Position numbers and translations under genes: made by a program. Below are positions 57,666 through 64,000 of a stretch of 64,000 bases of DNA, piece after piece. The DNA is from Nocardia grenadensis NBRC 108939 (GTDB lineage Bacteria > Actinomycetota > Actinomycetes > Mycobacteriales > Mycobacteriaceae), in the NCBI RefSeq assembly GCF_001613445.1, contig NZ_BDCJ01000009.1, forward strand, positions 310,001 to 374,000, written 5' to 3'. The first letter of the stretch is position 1, and every line of letters begins with the position of its first letter. The notes beneath the pieces are model-generated. The model made no database searches and was not told the origin of the DNA. It saw only the letters and a list, made by a program, of their open reading frames with translations.

Positions 57666-58577
57666 TCAGGCGCCGAAGGTCGCCGTGGGCAGCCCGGCGA
57701 TCGTGGTCGATGCGACCAGGGTGGCGCCGTCCAGCGGGCCCGGTTCGGTCAGCCCGTGCGTCGCGGTGGTGACCACGATTCGGTGCGGTGCACCGGCGCC
57801 GACCGCGATGCTCGTCGGCTGTGTCACCGGAACGGGCGCTACGTCGATGAGTTCGCCATCGGGGCTGTACCTGTGCAGTCGGCGGCCACCCCACAGCGCC
57901 GACCACACACACCCGTCCGCGTCGACGGTCATACCGTCGGGGCTCGCGTCGTCGATCGTGGCGAAGACGGCGGGCTCATCGATTCCACCGTCCGCTTCCA
58001 CCCGGTACCGCAGGATCACCCCCCGCGCGCTGTCGGCGAGGTACATGATGGCGCCATCGGGGCTGAATACCGGGCCGTTGGGGATGGTGAGCCCGTCGAG
58101 AACCACCTGGACGTTGCCGTCGGGGTCGACCCGCACCAGCCGCCCGGCGCCCGGGGTGCCGTCGTAGGGCATCGCGCCGGCCCAGAACCGCCCGCGCGGA
58201 TCGGCGACACCATCGTTCATCCGCATCGGTACCGGCGCGTCATCGAACGGCCTCGCCAGCCATTCGATCTCGACGGCGGGGGCGCTCGATCCTGCCCGGT
58301 CCGATACGTCGAGTAGTGCGATTCCAGTGCCGGCAGCGGCTATCCAGCCGCCGCCCATCCGCGGCGCGACGGCACCGAGAGGGACGTCGAGCCGCAACAC
58401 CTCACGCGTCAGGTGCGCCGGATCGCCCTCGGTCCCCGGGGACGGCGTGCCGTCGGTCTCGAGCAGCACTCCCGCCAGCAGGTCGACGAACAGGAAGCCG
58501 CTGACGGTCGCTCGCGCGCCCTCGCCGAGTTCGTGCCGCGCCGTGCCGAGCGCGGTCCACTCGCCTACCGCGCTCAT
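57666..58577 (-). CDS. SMP-30/gluconolactonase-family lactonase
   Basis: A 303-residue six-bladed beta-propeller of the SMP-30/GRE family: GEGARATVSGFLFVDLLAG near 18 with the metal-binding glutamate, MNDGVADPRGRFWAGAM near 119, NGPVFSPDGAIMYLADS near 166, and PDGMTVDADGCVWSALWGG near 213. Family members hydrolyse sugar lactones. As last gene of the galactonate operon it most likely opens galactono-1,4-lactone to D-galactonate. It overlaps the kinase gene by ATGA. Confidence 0.88.
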   Translation of the reverse strand: MSAVGEWTALGTARHELGEGARATVSGFLFVDLLAGVLLETDGTPSPGTEGDPAHLTREVLRLDVPLGAVAPRMGGGWIAAAGTGIALLDVSDRAGSSAPAVEIEWLARPFDDAPVPMRMNDGVADPRGRFWAGAMPYDGTPGAGRLVRVDPDGNVQVVLDGLTIPNGPVFSPDGAIMYLADSARGVILRYRVEADGGIDEPAVFATIDDASPDGMTVDADGCVWSALWGGRRLHRYSPDGELIDVAPVPVTQPTSIAVGAGAPHRIVVTTATHGLTEPGPLDGATLVASTTIAGLPTATFGA

Positions 58578-59536
58578 CGCAGCGCCAGCCCCGAACTCGC
58601 CTCGATCAAGGCCAGCTCGTTGCGTCCGGGCAACCCTTCCCAGTCACCGCGGCTCGAGACCGCGAACGCGCCGAGGGTGTTTCCGCGGGCGAGCCGTTCG
58701 GCGATGTCGCCGCCGTCGAGCAGCGCGGACAGGTATCCCGCGGTGAAGGCGTCGCCGGCGCCGATCGAGTCGACGACACTCACCCGGTGTCCCGCCGCGG
58801 TGGTCACGCCCGCGTCGGTATATGCGGCGGCGCCGTTCGCGCCGAGCTTGCGCACCACTTCCGAAACCCCGCAGTCGATGAGTTCTGCGGGGTCACGGGC
58901 GACCAGACCCAGTTCGTCCTCGGACGCGATCACCAGATCCGCAGCGCGGGCCAGCGGACGCAGTACTGCCGCGGCGGTATCCGGATCCCACAGCCGGGAG
59001 CGGAAGTTCACGTCGAAGGAGATCAGTGCGCCGCCTTCGCGGGCGATGCGCACAGCCGCTGTCACGGCCTCGGCGGCACTCGCGGACAAGGCCGGTGTCA
59101 CCCCGGTGAGGTGCAGGATCCGCGGCGGCTCCGCCAGTGCCGCGACGGAATCCGCGGCGCGGAGCCGGGAGCCCGCGGAGTCGCGGCGATGGTATTCCAC
59201 GCGGGTCACATCCGGCAGCCGCTGCTCGAACATCACCAGGCCGGTGGCGCGTTCGGCATCGCGGGAGGCGGTGTCGACGAGGATGTTCTCCGCGCGCAGG
59301 GTGCGCAATACCAGCTCGCCGGACTCGTCGGCGCCGAGCCTGCCACTCCACCGCACCCGGTGACCGAGACGGGCGAGGCCGATCGCCACATTGGATTCCG
59401 CGCCCGCGACGGCCACCGTGGCGTCGCCACCGAAGCGGATATGGCCCGCGACGCGGACCGCCACCATCGTCTCACCGACGGTGACGACGTCGAGCGTGCG
59501 CTCGGCTGTCGCGTTCACGCTCTGCCTATTGGGCAT
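58574..59536 (-). CDS. PfkB-family sugar kinase (2-keto-3-deoxy-galactonate kinase role)
   Basis: A 320-residue ribokinase-fold kinase with GETMVAVR near 21, the N-terminal PfkB segment GGDATVAVAGAESNVAIGLARLG (split, near 37-59), and the C-terminal catalytic motif DSIGAGDAFTAGYLSAL near 260 with the base aspartate. PfkB enzymes of this branch phosphorylate 2-keto-3-deoxygluconate/galactonate. Its position between a KDPGal-type aldolase and a lactonase makes the galactonate intermediate the likely substrate, although the classical DgoK belongs to another fold. Start ATG 59536 (MPNRQSV) is preferred to a longer arginine-rich extension. Confidence 0.85.
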   Translation of the reverse strand: MPNRQSVNATAERTLDVVTVGETMVAVRVAGHIRFGGDATVAVAGAESNVAIGLARLGHRVRWSGRLGADESGELVLRTLRAENILVDTASRDAERATGLVMFEQRLPDVTRVEYHRRDSAGSRLRAADSVAALAEPPRILHLTGVTPALSASAAEAVTAAVRIAREGGALISFDVNFRSRLWDPDTAAAVLRPLARAADLVIASEDELGLVARDPAELIDCGVSEVVRKLGANGAAAYTDAGVTTAAGHRVSVVDSIGAGDAFTAGYLSALLDGGDIAERLARGNTLGAFAVSSRGDWEGLPGRNELALIEASSGLALR

Positions 59537-59589
59537 GAGCGGGAGCCCTGCGTGGTGACGCTGCGCTACCGCCTTCGGGCCTGACCCGC

Positions 59590-60216
59590 TCATGCCTGCT
59601 CCCGTACGGCCGCGTGGAAGGACCGCGCCCGCACGCGCAGCGCGTTCAGGTCGCCGCCGTCGGGGGCGTCGCCGCACAGCGGGCTCGCGACACCGACCGC
59701 GATCGCGCCGTTGGCGAGGTAGGCGGGCACGGTGTCCGCACCGACACCGCCGACCGGGACGAGCGGGACCTCGGGGAACGGTGCGCGCAGATCCTTGAAG
59801 TATCCGGGGCCCATCGCGGATGCCGGGAAGATCTTGACCGCGTCCACCCCGAGCCCGACCGCGGTGACGATCTCGGTGGGAGTCAGAGCACCGCAGAGCA
59901 CCGGGATGCCGCGCTCGATCGCCGCGGGCACCGAAGGCGCCACGGCCGGGGTGACGACGTAGGTGGCGCCGGCCTCCCGCACTCGGAGCACCTGGTCGGG
60001 CGTGAGAACGGTGCCCGCGCCGAGCTGGATCCGTCCGTCCAGCCGCGTCGCGATCTCCTCGATCACTCGCAGCGCATCGGCCGAGGTGAGGGAGACCTCG
60101 AACAACCGGACGCCCTCGTCGGCGAGAGCCAGCGCGGTGTCGATCGACGCGGCGGCGTCGGTGCCACGAATGATGCCGAGGAGCCGGTGTTCGCGCAAGT
60201 CGTCGAGCAGGGTCAT
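59590..60216 (-). CDS. KDPG/KDPGal aldolase
   Basis: A 208-residue class I aldolase of the Eda/DgoA family: LLGIIRGTDAAASIDTALALADEG near 11, FEVSLTSADAL near 39 with the catalytic glutamate, LGAGTVLTPDQV near 66, and the Schiff-base lysine in DAVKIFPAS near 124. It cleaves the 6-phospho-2-keto-3-deoxy sugar acid to pyruvate and glyceraldehyde 3-phosphate. It sits 52 bp downstream of dgoD, so 6-phospho-2-keto-3-deoxygalactonate is the expected substrate. Confidence 0.9.
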   Translation of the reverse strand: MTLLDDLREHRLLGIIRGTDAAASIDTALALADEGVRLFEVSLTSADALRVIEEIATRLDGRIQLGAGTVLTPDQVLRVREAGATYVVTPAVAPSVPAAIERGIPVLCGALTPTEIVTAVGLGVDAVKIFPASAMGPGYFKDLRAPFPEVPLVPVGGVGADTVPAYLANGAIAVGVASPLCGDAPDGGDLNALRVRARSFHAAVREQA

Positions 60217-60268
60217 GAGATGCCTCGATTTCGTCGGTTCTCGGGTCGTCGGTGGTCGCGGAGCGGGG

Positions 60269-61417
60269 TCACCATTCGGCGAACGATCCGTCGGGATGGT
60301 GCCAGATCGGCCCGTGCCAGCCGGTCGCGACGGCGTCGGCCGCGCGGACGGCGGCCTCGTCGATGGCGACCCCGAGACCCGGTGCGTCCCAACGCTCGAT
60401 ATGCCCGTCGACGAACCGCAGCGGGGAGCGGTCCAGGACGTAGTCGAGCAGTTCGGCACTGCCCTGGTTGTAGTGGATGCCGATAGATTGTTCCTGTAGC
60501 AGGAAGTTCGGGGTCGCGAGCGCGACCTGCAGGCTGGCGGCCAAGGCCAGCGGGCCGAGCGGGCAGTGCGGGGCGAGTAGCGCGCCGAAGGTTTCGGCCA
60601 GGGAGCCGATACGCCGGACCTCGGAGATGCCGCCGGCGTGGGAGAGATCCGGTTGTACGATCGCGACACCCGATTCGAGCACGGGCAGGAATTCGGTTCG
60701 GGAGTACAGGCGTTCGCCGGTCGCGATCGGCACGGTCGTCGACTCCACCACATCCCGCAACCGGTGGCTCAGTTCCGGCAGTACCGGTTCCTCGACGAAC
60801 AGCGGACGCATCGGCTCGAGCATCGATACGAGCCGGCGCGCGTCCGCGACCGCGACGCGACCGTGGAAGTCGACCGCGATGTCGTTCCGGTCGCCGATCG
60901 CCTCCCGGACCTTGCCGACGCGTTCGACGACGCTGTCGAGTCCGGCGGGCGCCGCCAATCGGTCGAATCGTCCGCACGCGTTCATTTTCAGCGCGGTCAG
61001 ACCGGCCTCGATCTGGGCGCGGGCGGCGTCGGCGACCTCGTCCGGTTCGTCGCCGCCGACCCACCCGTACACGCGGACCCGGTCGCGAACCGCGCCACCG
61101 AGTAGCTGGTGCACCGGTACGTCCAGTGATTTGCCGAGGATGTCCCACAGCGCCTGGTCGATGCCGGCGACAGCACTGGAAAGCACCGGACCGCCACGGT
61201 AGAAGCCGCCCTTGGTCAGGACCTGCCAGTGCGCCTCGACCGTACGCGGGTCCTTGCCGATCAGCAGTTCGGCGAGCTCGTGGACCGCGGCGCGAACCGT
61301 ATCGGACCGGCCTTCGACCACCGGCTCGCCCCAGCCCACGATGCCGGTATCGGTATCGATGCGGCAGAACAGCCATCGTGGCGCGACTGCGAAGGTATCG
61401 ATAGCCGTGATCTTCAC
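60269..61417 (-). CDS. dgoD: D-galactonate dehydratase
   Basis: A 382-residue enolase-superfamily enzyme that follows E. coli DgoD almost block by block: WGEPVVEGRSDTVRAAVHE near 29, GFYRGGPVLSSAVAGIDQALWDILGK near 71-96, VDFHGRVAVADARRL near 182 with the first metal ligand, FVEEPVLPE near 206, ATGERLYSR near 230, LQPDLSHAGGI-type segment near 255, APHCPLGPLALAASLQ near 281, and a C-terminal WHHPDGSFAEW. It dehydrates D-galactonate to 2-keto-3-deoxygalactonate. GTG start overlaps the regulator's stop (GTGA). Confidence 0.93.
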   Translation of the reverse strand: MKITAIDTFAVAPRWLFCRIDTDTGIVGWGEPVVEGRSDTVRAAVHELAELLIGKDPRTVEAHWQVLTKGGFYRGGPVLSSAVAGIDQALWDILGKSLDVPVHQLLGGAVRDRVRVYGWVGGDEPDEVADAARAQIEAGLTALKMNACGRFDRLAAPAGLDSVVERVGKVREAIGDRNDIAVDFHGRVAVADARRLVSMLEPMRPLFVEEPVLPELSHRLRDVVESTTVPIATGERLYSRTEFLPVLESGVAIVQPDLSHAGGISEVRRIGSLAETFGALLAPHCPLGPLALAASLQVALATPNFLLQEQSIGIHYNQGSAELLDYVLDRSPLRFVDGHIERWDAPGLGVAIDEAAVRAADAVATGWHGPIWHHPDGSFAEW

Positions 61418-62133
61418 CCTGATTCCTTACTGTCGAGGAGATTGAGCACGCTCGACAGGTCGGCTGCGGCCTTGTCGAGGAGTGCCCGGGTCGATGCCAC
61501 CGCGGCCGTGGGATCGCCCGCCCGGATGGCGTCGACGACTGCGCGGTGGCTCGGCACCGGGTCGTCGGTGGTGTGGTAGTGCACGAGTGAGTCCCGAACC
61601 ATCAGCGCCGGTTTGATGAGCACGTTCATGCTGGCCAGCATCTCGTTGTGCGCGGCCCGCAACAGCAGTTCATGCCAGGCCAGGTCCGCCGCGGCGGCCT
61701 GCTCCGCGGTTCCGGTCGCGGCGGCGGCCATCTCGGCGAGGCACTTCTCGAAGTCCGCGAGGTCCTCGTCGGTGCGGCGCAGCGCGGCCAGTCCGGCAGC
61801 GGACGGTTCGATGATCGCCCGCACCTCGGCGAGTTCGTCCAGCATCGCGGACGCGTCACCGGCGGAGTGCCGCCAGCGGATCACATCGCCGTCGAGCACA
61901 TTCCACTGGGCCCGGTCCCGGACGAACGTTCCGCGGCGCTGACGGGAGTCGACCAGCCCCTTGGCCGCGAGCACCTTGATCGCCTCGCGCAGCGCGGTCA
62001 TCGACAGGTCCATCTGCGCGCCGATCTCCCGGAGATCAAGGACCTCGCCAGGGGCTATCGTCCCGTCCACGATTCGAGAACCGAGCAGTTCCACCGTCGA
62101 ACCGTGGACCCCGCGTCCCGCATAGCCTGTCAT
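61414..62133 (-). CDS. GntR/FadR-family regulator of the galactonate operon
   Basis: 239 residues: an N-terminal winged helix (ELLGSRIVDGTIAPGEVLDLREIGAQMDLSMTALREAIKVLAAKGLV, split, about 14-60) and a FadR-C (FCD) helical ligand domain containing metal-site histidines (LAWHELLLRAAHN near 147, PSHRAVVDAI near 190). DgoR-like regulators of this type repress galactonate genes and are released by the sugar acid or its keto-deoxy product. It is embedded in the operon it probably controls. GAGGAG lies about 7 nt upstream of the ATG. Confidence 0.88.
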   Translation of the reverse strand: MTGYAGRGVHGSTVELLGSRIVDGTIAPGEVLDLREIGAQMDLSMTALREAIKVLAAKGLVDSRQRRGTFVRDRAQWNVLDGDVIRWRHSAGDASAMLDELAEVRAIIEPSAAGLAALRRTDEDLADFEKCLAEMAAAATGTAEQAAAADLAWHELLLRAAHNEMLASMNVLIKPALMVRDSLVHYHTTDDPVPSHRAVVDAIRAGDPTAAVASTRALLDKAAADLSSVLNLLDSKESG

Positions 62134-62189
62134 CTCTTCTCCTCGACCCGTTCTCGGTGAATTGCTGTCACACCCCGGCATGGATGCGG

Positions 62190-62945
62190 TCAGGACGAAT
62201 TCTTGGTGATGCTCCATCCGCCGTCGACGGTGAGGGTGGCGCCGGTGACGAAGGACGCGGAGGCACCGAGCAGGAACTCGATGGGACCGGCCACCTCCTC
62301 GGGATCGCCGAGCCGCCCGATGACCGTCTCGGCGGCGCTCGCGGCGCGCTCGTCTTCGGCGCTCCCGTCCCACTGCGCCGTCAGGATCGGTCCGGGCAGC
62401 ACACAGTTCACCCGGACTTCGCCACCGTATTCGGTGGCGAGCTGCCGGGTCAGGCCGGTCAATCCGGCTTTCGTCGCGGCGTAGGCGGGTACCCCGGGCA
62501 GCCCGAAGCCGGCATGGACGGAGGAGACGATGACGATCGCGCCGCGCCGGTCGCGGCGCAGGTCGGGCAGGCACGCCCGGACGCCGTGGAAGGCGCCGGT
62601 GAGGTTGACGTCCAACTGCCGCTGCCACGAGGCGAGCGTCATCTCGTGCAGCGGGGTGTGATCGGTGGCGAGCGCGTTGCAGACGAGCGCGTCGAGGGGG
62701 CCGAACGTCTCGTGGGCGCGTGCGAGCGCTGCCGCCCAGTCGGATTCGGAGGTCACATCGCCGCGGCAGGCCAGGGCTCGGCCGCCCGCCGATTCGATCG
62801 ACGCGGCCGTATCGGCGACCTTCTCGTCGCGGTCGAACAGCACGACCGACCATCCGCAGGTCGCCATCCGGCGGGCGGTCGCGGCGCCGATTCCCCGGGC
62901 CGCGCCGGTGATCAGCACCGTGCCGGTGTCGGGTTCTGCGGTCAC
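62190..62945 (-). CDS. Short-chain dehydrogenase (probable sugar 1-dehydrogenase)
   Basis: A 251-residue classical SDR with nucleotide motif TGAARGIG near 14-21, NALAT near 90 replacing the common NNAG, catalytic S142 region (IVSSVHAG), and YAATK near 154 with Y and K. The family oxidises sugars and other alcohols with NAD(P)+. In the galactonate operon it would oxidise D-galactose (or a related aldose such as L-fucose) to the lactone. GTG start overlaps the upstream DUF4380-like gene by 4 nt. Confidence 0.87.
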   Translation of the reverse strand: MTAEPDTGTVLITGAARGIGAATARRMATCGWSVVLFDRDEKVADTAASIESAGGRALACRGDVTSESDWAAALARAHETFGPLDALVCNALATDHTPLHEMTLASWQRQLDVNLTGAFHGVRACLPDLRRDRRGAIVIVSSVHAGFGLPGVPAYAATKAGLTGLTRQLATEYGGEVRVNCVLPGPILTAQWDGSAEDERAASAAETVIGRLGDPEEVAGPIEFLLGASASFVTGATLTVDGGWSITKNSS

Positions 62946-64000
62946 GGGGTCTCCTTCCGGTCGTGTACCCGGTCGGGACCGGGTACGGTGCCCAGGTCGT
63001 GGTCGCCTCCGGTTCCGTGCTCGCGCAGCGTGACACGGCTACCGATCAGGCGGCTGTCCAGCGTGGTCACCGCACCGGGATGCACCCTGCCGCGGGGGAC
63101 GCCGTCGGCCAGGAGCTCGCCGCCGACGTACGCGGCGAACCGGGCGCCGCTCTCCCAGTGCCCGACCGGAGTGACGGCGCGGACCTCACCCGCACCGGCG
63201 GCGGTCGCGCATCGGTACTCGAGCGCGGTGTGTTCGCCCGGGGCCAGCGTCGTCGACGGGCCGAGGAGTTCGATCTCCACGATCCGCGCGCGTGGATGCA
63301 GGCCGCCGAGATGCTCGATCGGTTCGCCCAGCGGGTGTTCCATCCATACCTCCACCCGGGATCCCCCGTCGGGATAGTCACCGCGCGGATCGGCGCTGAA
63401 AGCCTGGGTGGTGGTGAGGCCGTGCGCGCCGTGCGCCAGCCATCCACTCGCGCCGGGGAATCCGACTTTGCCGACGACATCCTGGTGCGGCACCAGGACC
63501 CGATCGGTGCCGAGAACCTCGTGCCGGGGCGATCCGGTGCCGACCGCGAGTGGTACCGCCCGGTGGTCGCCGTCGGTGACGCCGATGTACACGCCGCCGC
63601 TGCCGGGCTCGCCGGCGGCGCGCTGGGTGACGTTCCACAGCGCCCACCGCACCGGCCGCGCCGACGTGTTCCGGGCTTCGAGACGCACGTCGTAGCAGCT
63701 CTGCCCGTCCCGCAGCGTGACGGCCCGGGTCAGGGTCAGGCCGGTGCGCGGGTCGTGGCCGCTGGTCATCGTCAGCGTCACCGTCCCGGGTAGGCGCTCC
63801 ACCCGCCGGTCGTACGGGCCGGAGTCCAGCACCGGATCCGGCGGGCCCGCCCACTCGGCCGGGCCGGACCATCCCTGCGGTGCGGGCCACGTTTTGTCGC
63901 CGCCGTAGTTGTTCCAGACACTCATCGGCCCCGAGACCGGCGCGGGCACGTGCGGCGGCATCGGGTGCAGGTTCTCGTCGAGCAGTTCGGTATTGCGCCA
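62942..64000 (-). CDS. DUF4380-like carbohydrate-active protein, 5' end outside window
   Basis: At least 352 residues are visible. The frame continues past the first in-window ATG at 63961 to the window edge, reading WRNTELLDENLHPMPPHV, so the true start lies beyond 64000. The segment SVWNNYGGDKTWPAPQGW and the following beta-rich chain resemble DUF4380 proteins, which share the galactose-mutarotase/aldose-epimerase superfold. Being first in the galactonate operon, it may interconvert sugar anomers or act on a galactoside, but no catalytic assignment is possible. Its stop overlaps the SDR start. Confidence 0.7.
   Translation of the reverse strand, partial: WRNTELLDENLHPMPPHVPAPVSGPMSVWNNYGGDKTWPAPQGWSGPAEWAGPPDPVLDSGPYDRRVERLPGTVTLTMTSGHDPRTGLTLTRAVTLRDGQSCYDVRLEARNTSARPVRWALWNVTQRAAGEPGSGGVYIGVTDGDHRAVPLAVGTGSPRHEVLGTDRVLVPHQDVVGKVGFPGASGWLAHGAHGLTTTQAFSADPRGDYPDGGSRVEVWMEHPLGEPIEHLGGLHPRARIVEIELLGPSTTLAPGEHTALEYRCATAAGAGEVRAVTPVGHWESGARFAAYVGGELLADGVPRGRVHPGAVTTLDSRLIGSRVTLREHGTGGDHDLGTVPGPDRVHDRKETP

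Overview
The window looks like a chromosome segment of a Nocardia-like actinomycete. GC content and third-position GC are high throughout, many genes overlap by GTGA or ATGA, the sigma factor closely resembles mycobacterial SigC, and two adjacent genes carry the actinobacterial DUF1707 domain.

Layout: (1) 1-6.3 kb holds the 3' part of a xylulokinase gene, a ferric-reductase-like cytochrome b protein, a membrane-bound DsbA-like thioredoxin, SigC and a membrane protein. (2) 6.3-9.5 kb is a minus-strand FecCD/BtuCD-type ABC importer headed by a cobalamin riboswitch. (3) 9.5-11.9 kb is gene-poor. It carries a HYD1-type ADP-ribosyltransferase toxin domain lying against a methyltransferase gene that seems to have lost its 3' end. 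(4) 11.9-31.5 kb is the main accessory locus: an aldo/keto reductase divergent from a tightly coupled ten-gene NRPS/PKS operon. One cysteine-specific adenylation domain has to serve an assembly line ordered carrier-Cy-A-PCP // KS-AT-ACP-Cy-PCP-Cy*-PCP-TE. Methyltransferases that are embedded domains in yersiniabactin-type synthetases are separate proteins here. A Zur-box-like palindrome sits in the divergent start region, so I infer a zinc-regulated thiazoline metallophore.

(5) 31.5-38.1 kb clusters three Na+-linked transporters (AGCS, ESS/GltS and NhaA) with two copies of a 42-nt element, 36 of 42 identical, which may be an undescribed cis-regulatory RNA. A frameshifted alpha/beta hydrolase lies among them. 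(6) 38.6-46.7 kb has a class II amidotransferase, two DUF1707 proteins, a secreted protein, a NACHT NTPase with glycine-zipper membrane repeats, a STAS protein lacking the usual serine, and a PAS-ANTAR regulator. (7) 46.7-51.8 kb is a second cobalamin riboswitch followed by a peptide/nickel-type ABC importer in which one permease and both ATPases form a single polypeptide. (8) 51.9-57.5 kb has a P450, a TetR repressor with a perfect inverted repeat, a hydrolase pair, and an LVIVD/DUF305 pair. (9) 57.7-64 kb is a coupled minus-strand operon for oxidative galactose/galactonate catabolism. It encodes an SDR dehydrogenase, SMP-30 lactonase, DgoD, PfkB-type kinase, KDPGal-type aldolase, a GntR regulator, and a DUF4380-like protein that runs past the window end.
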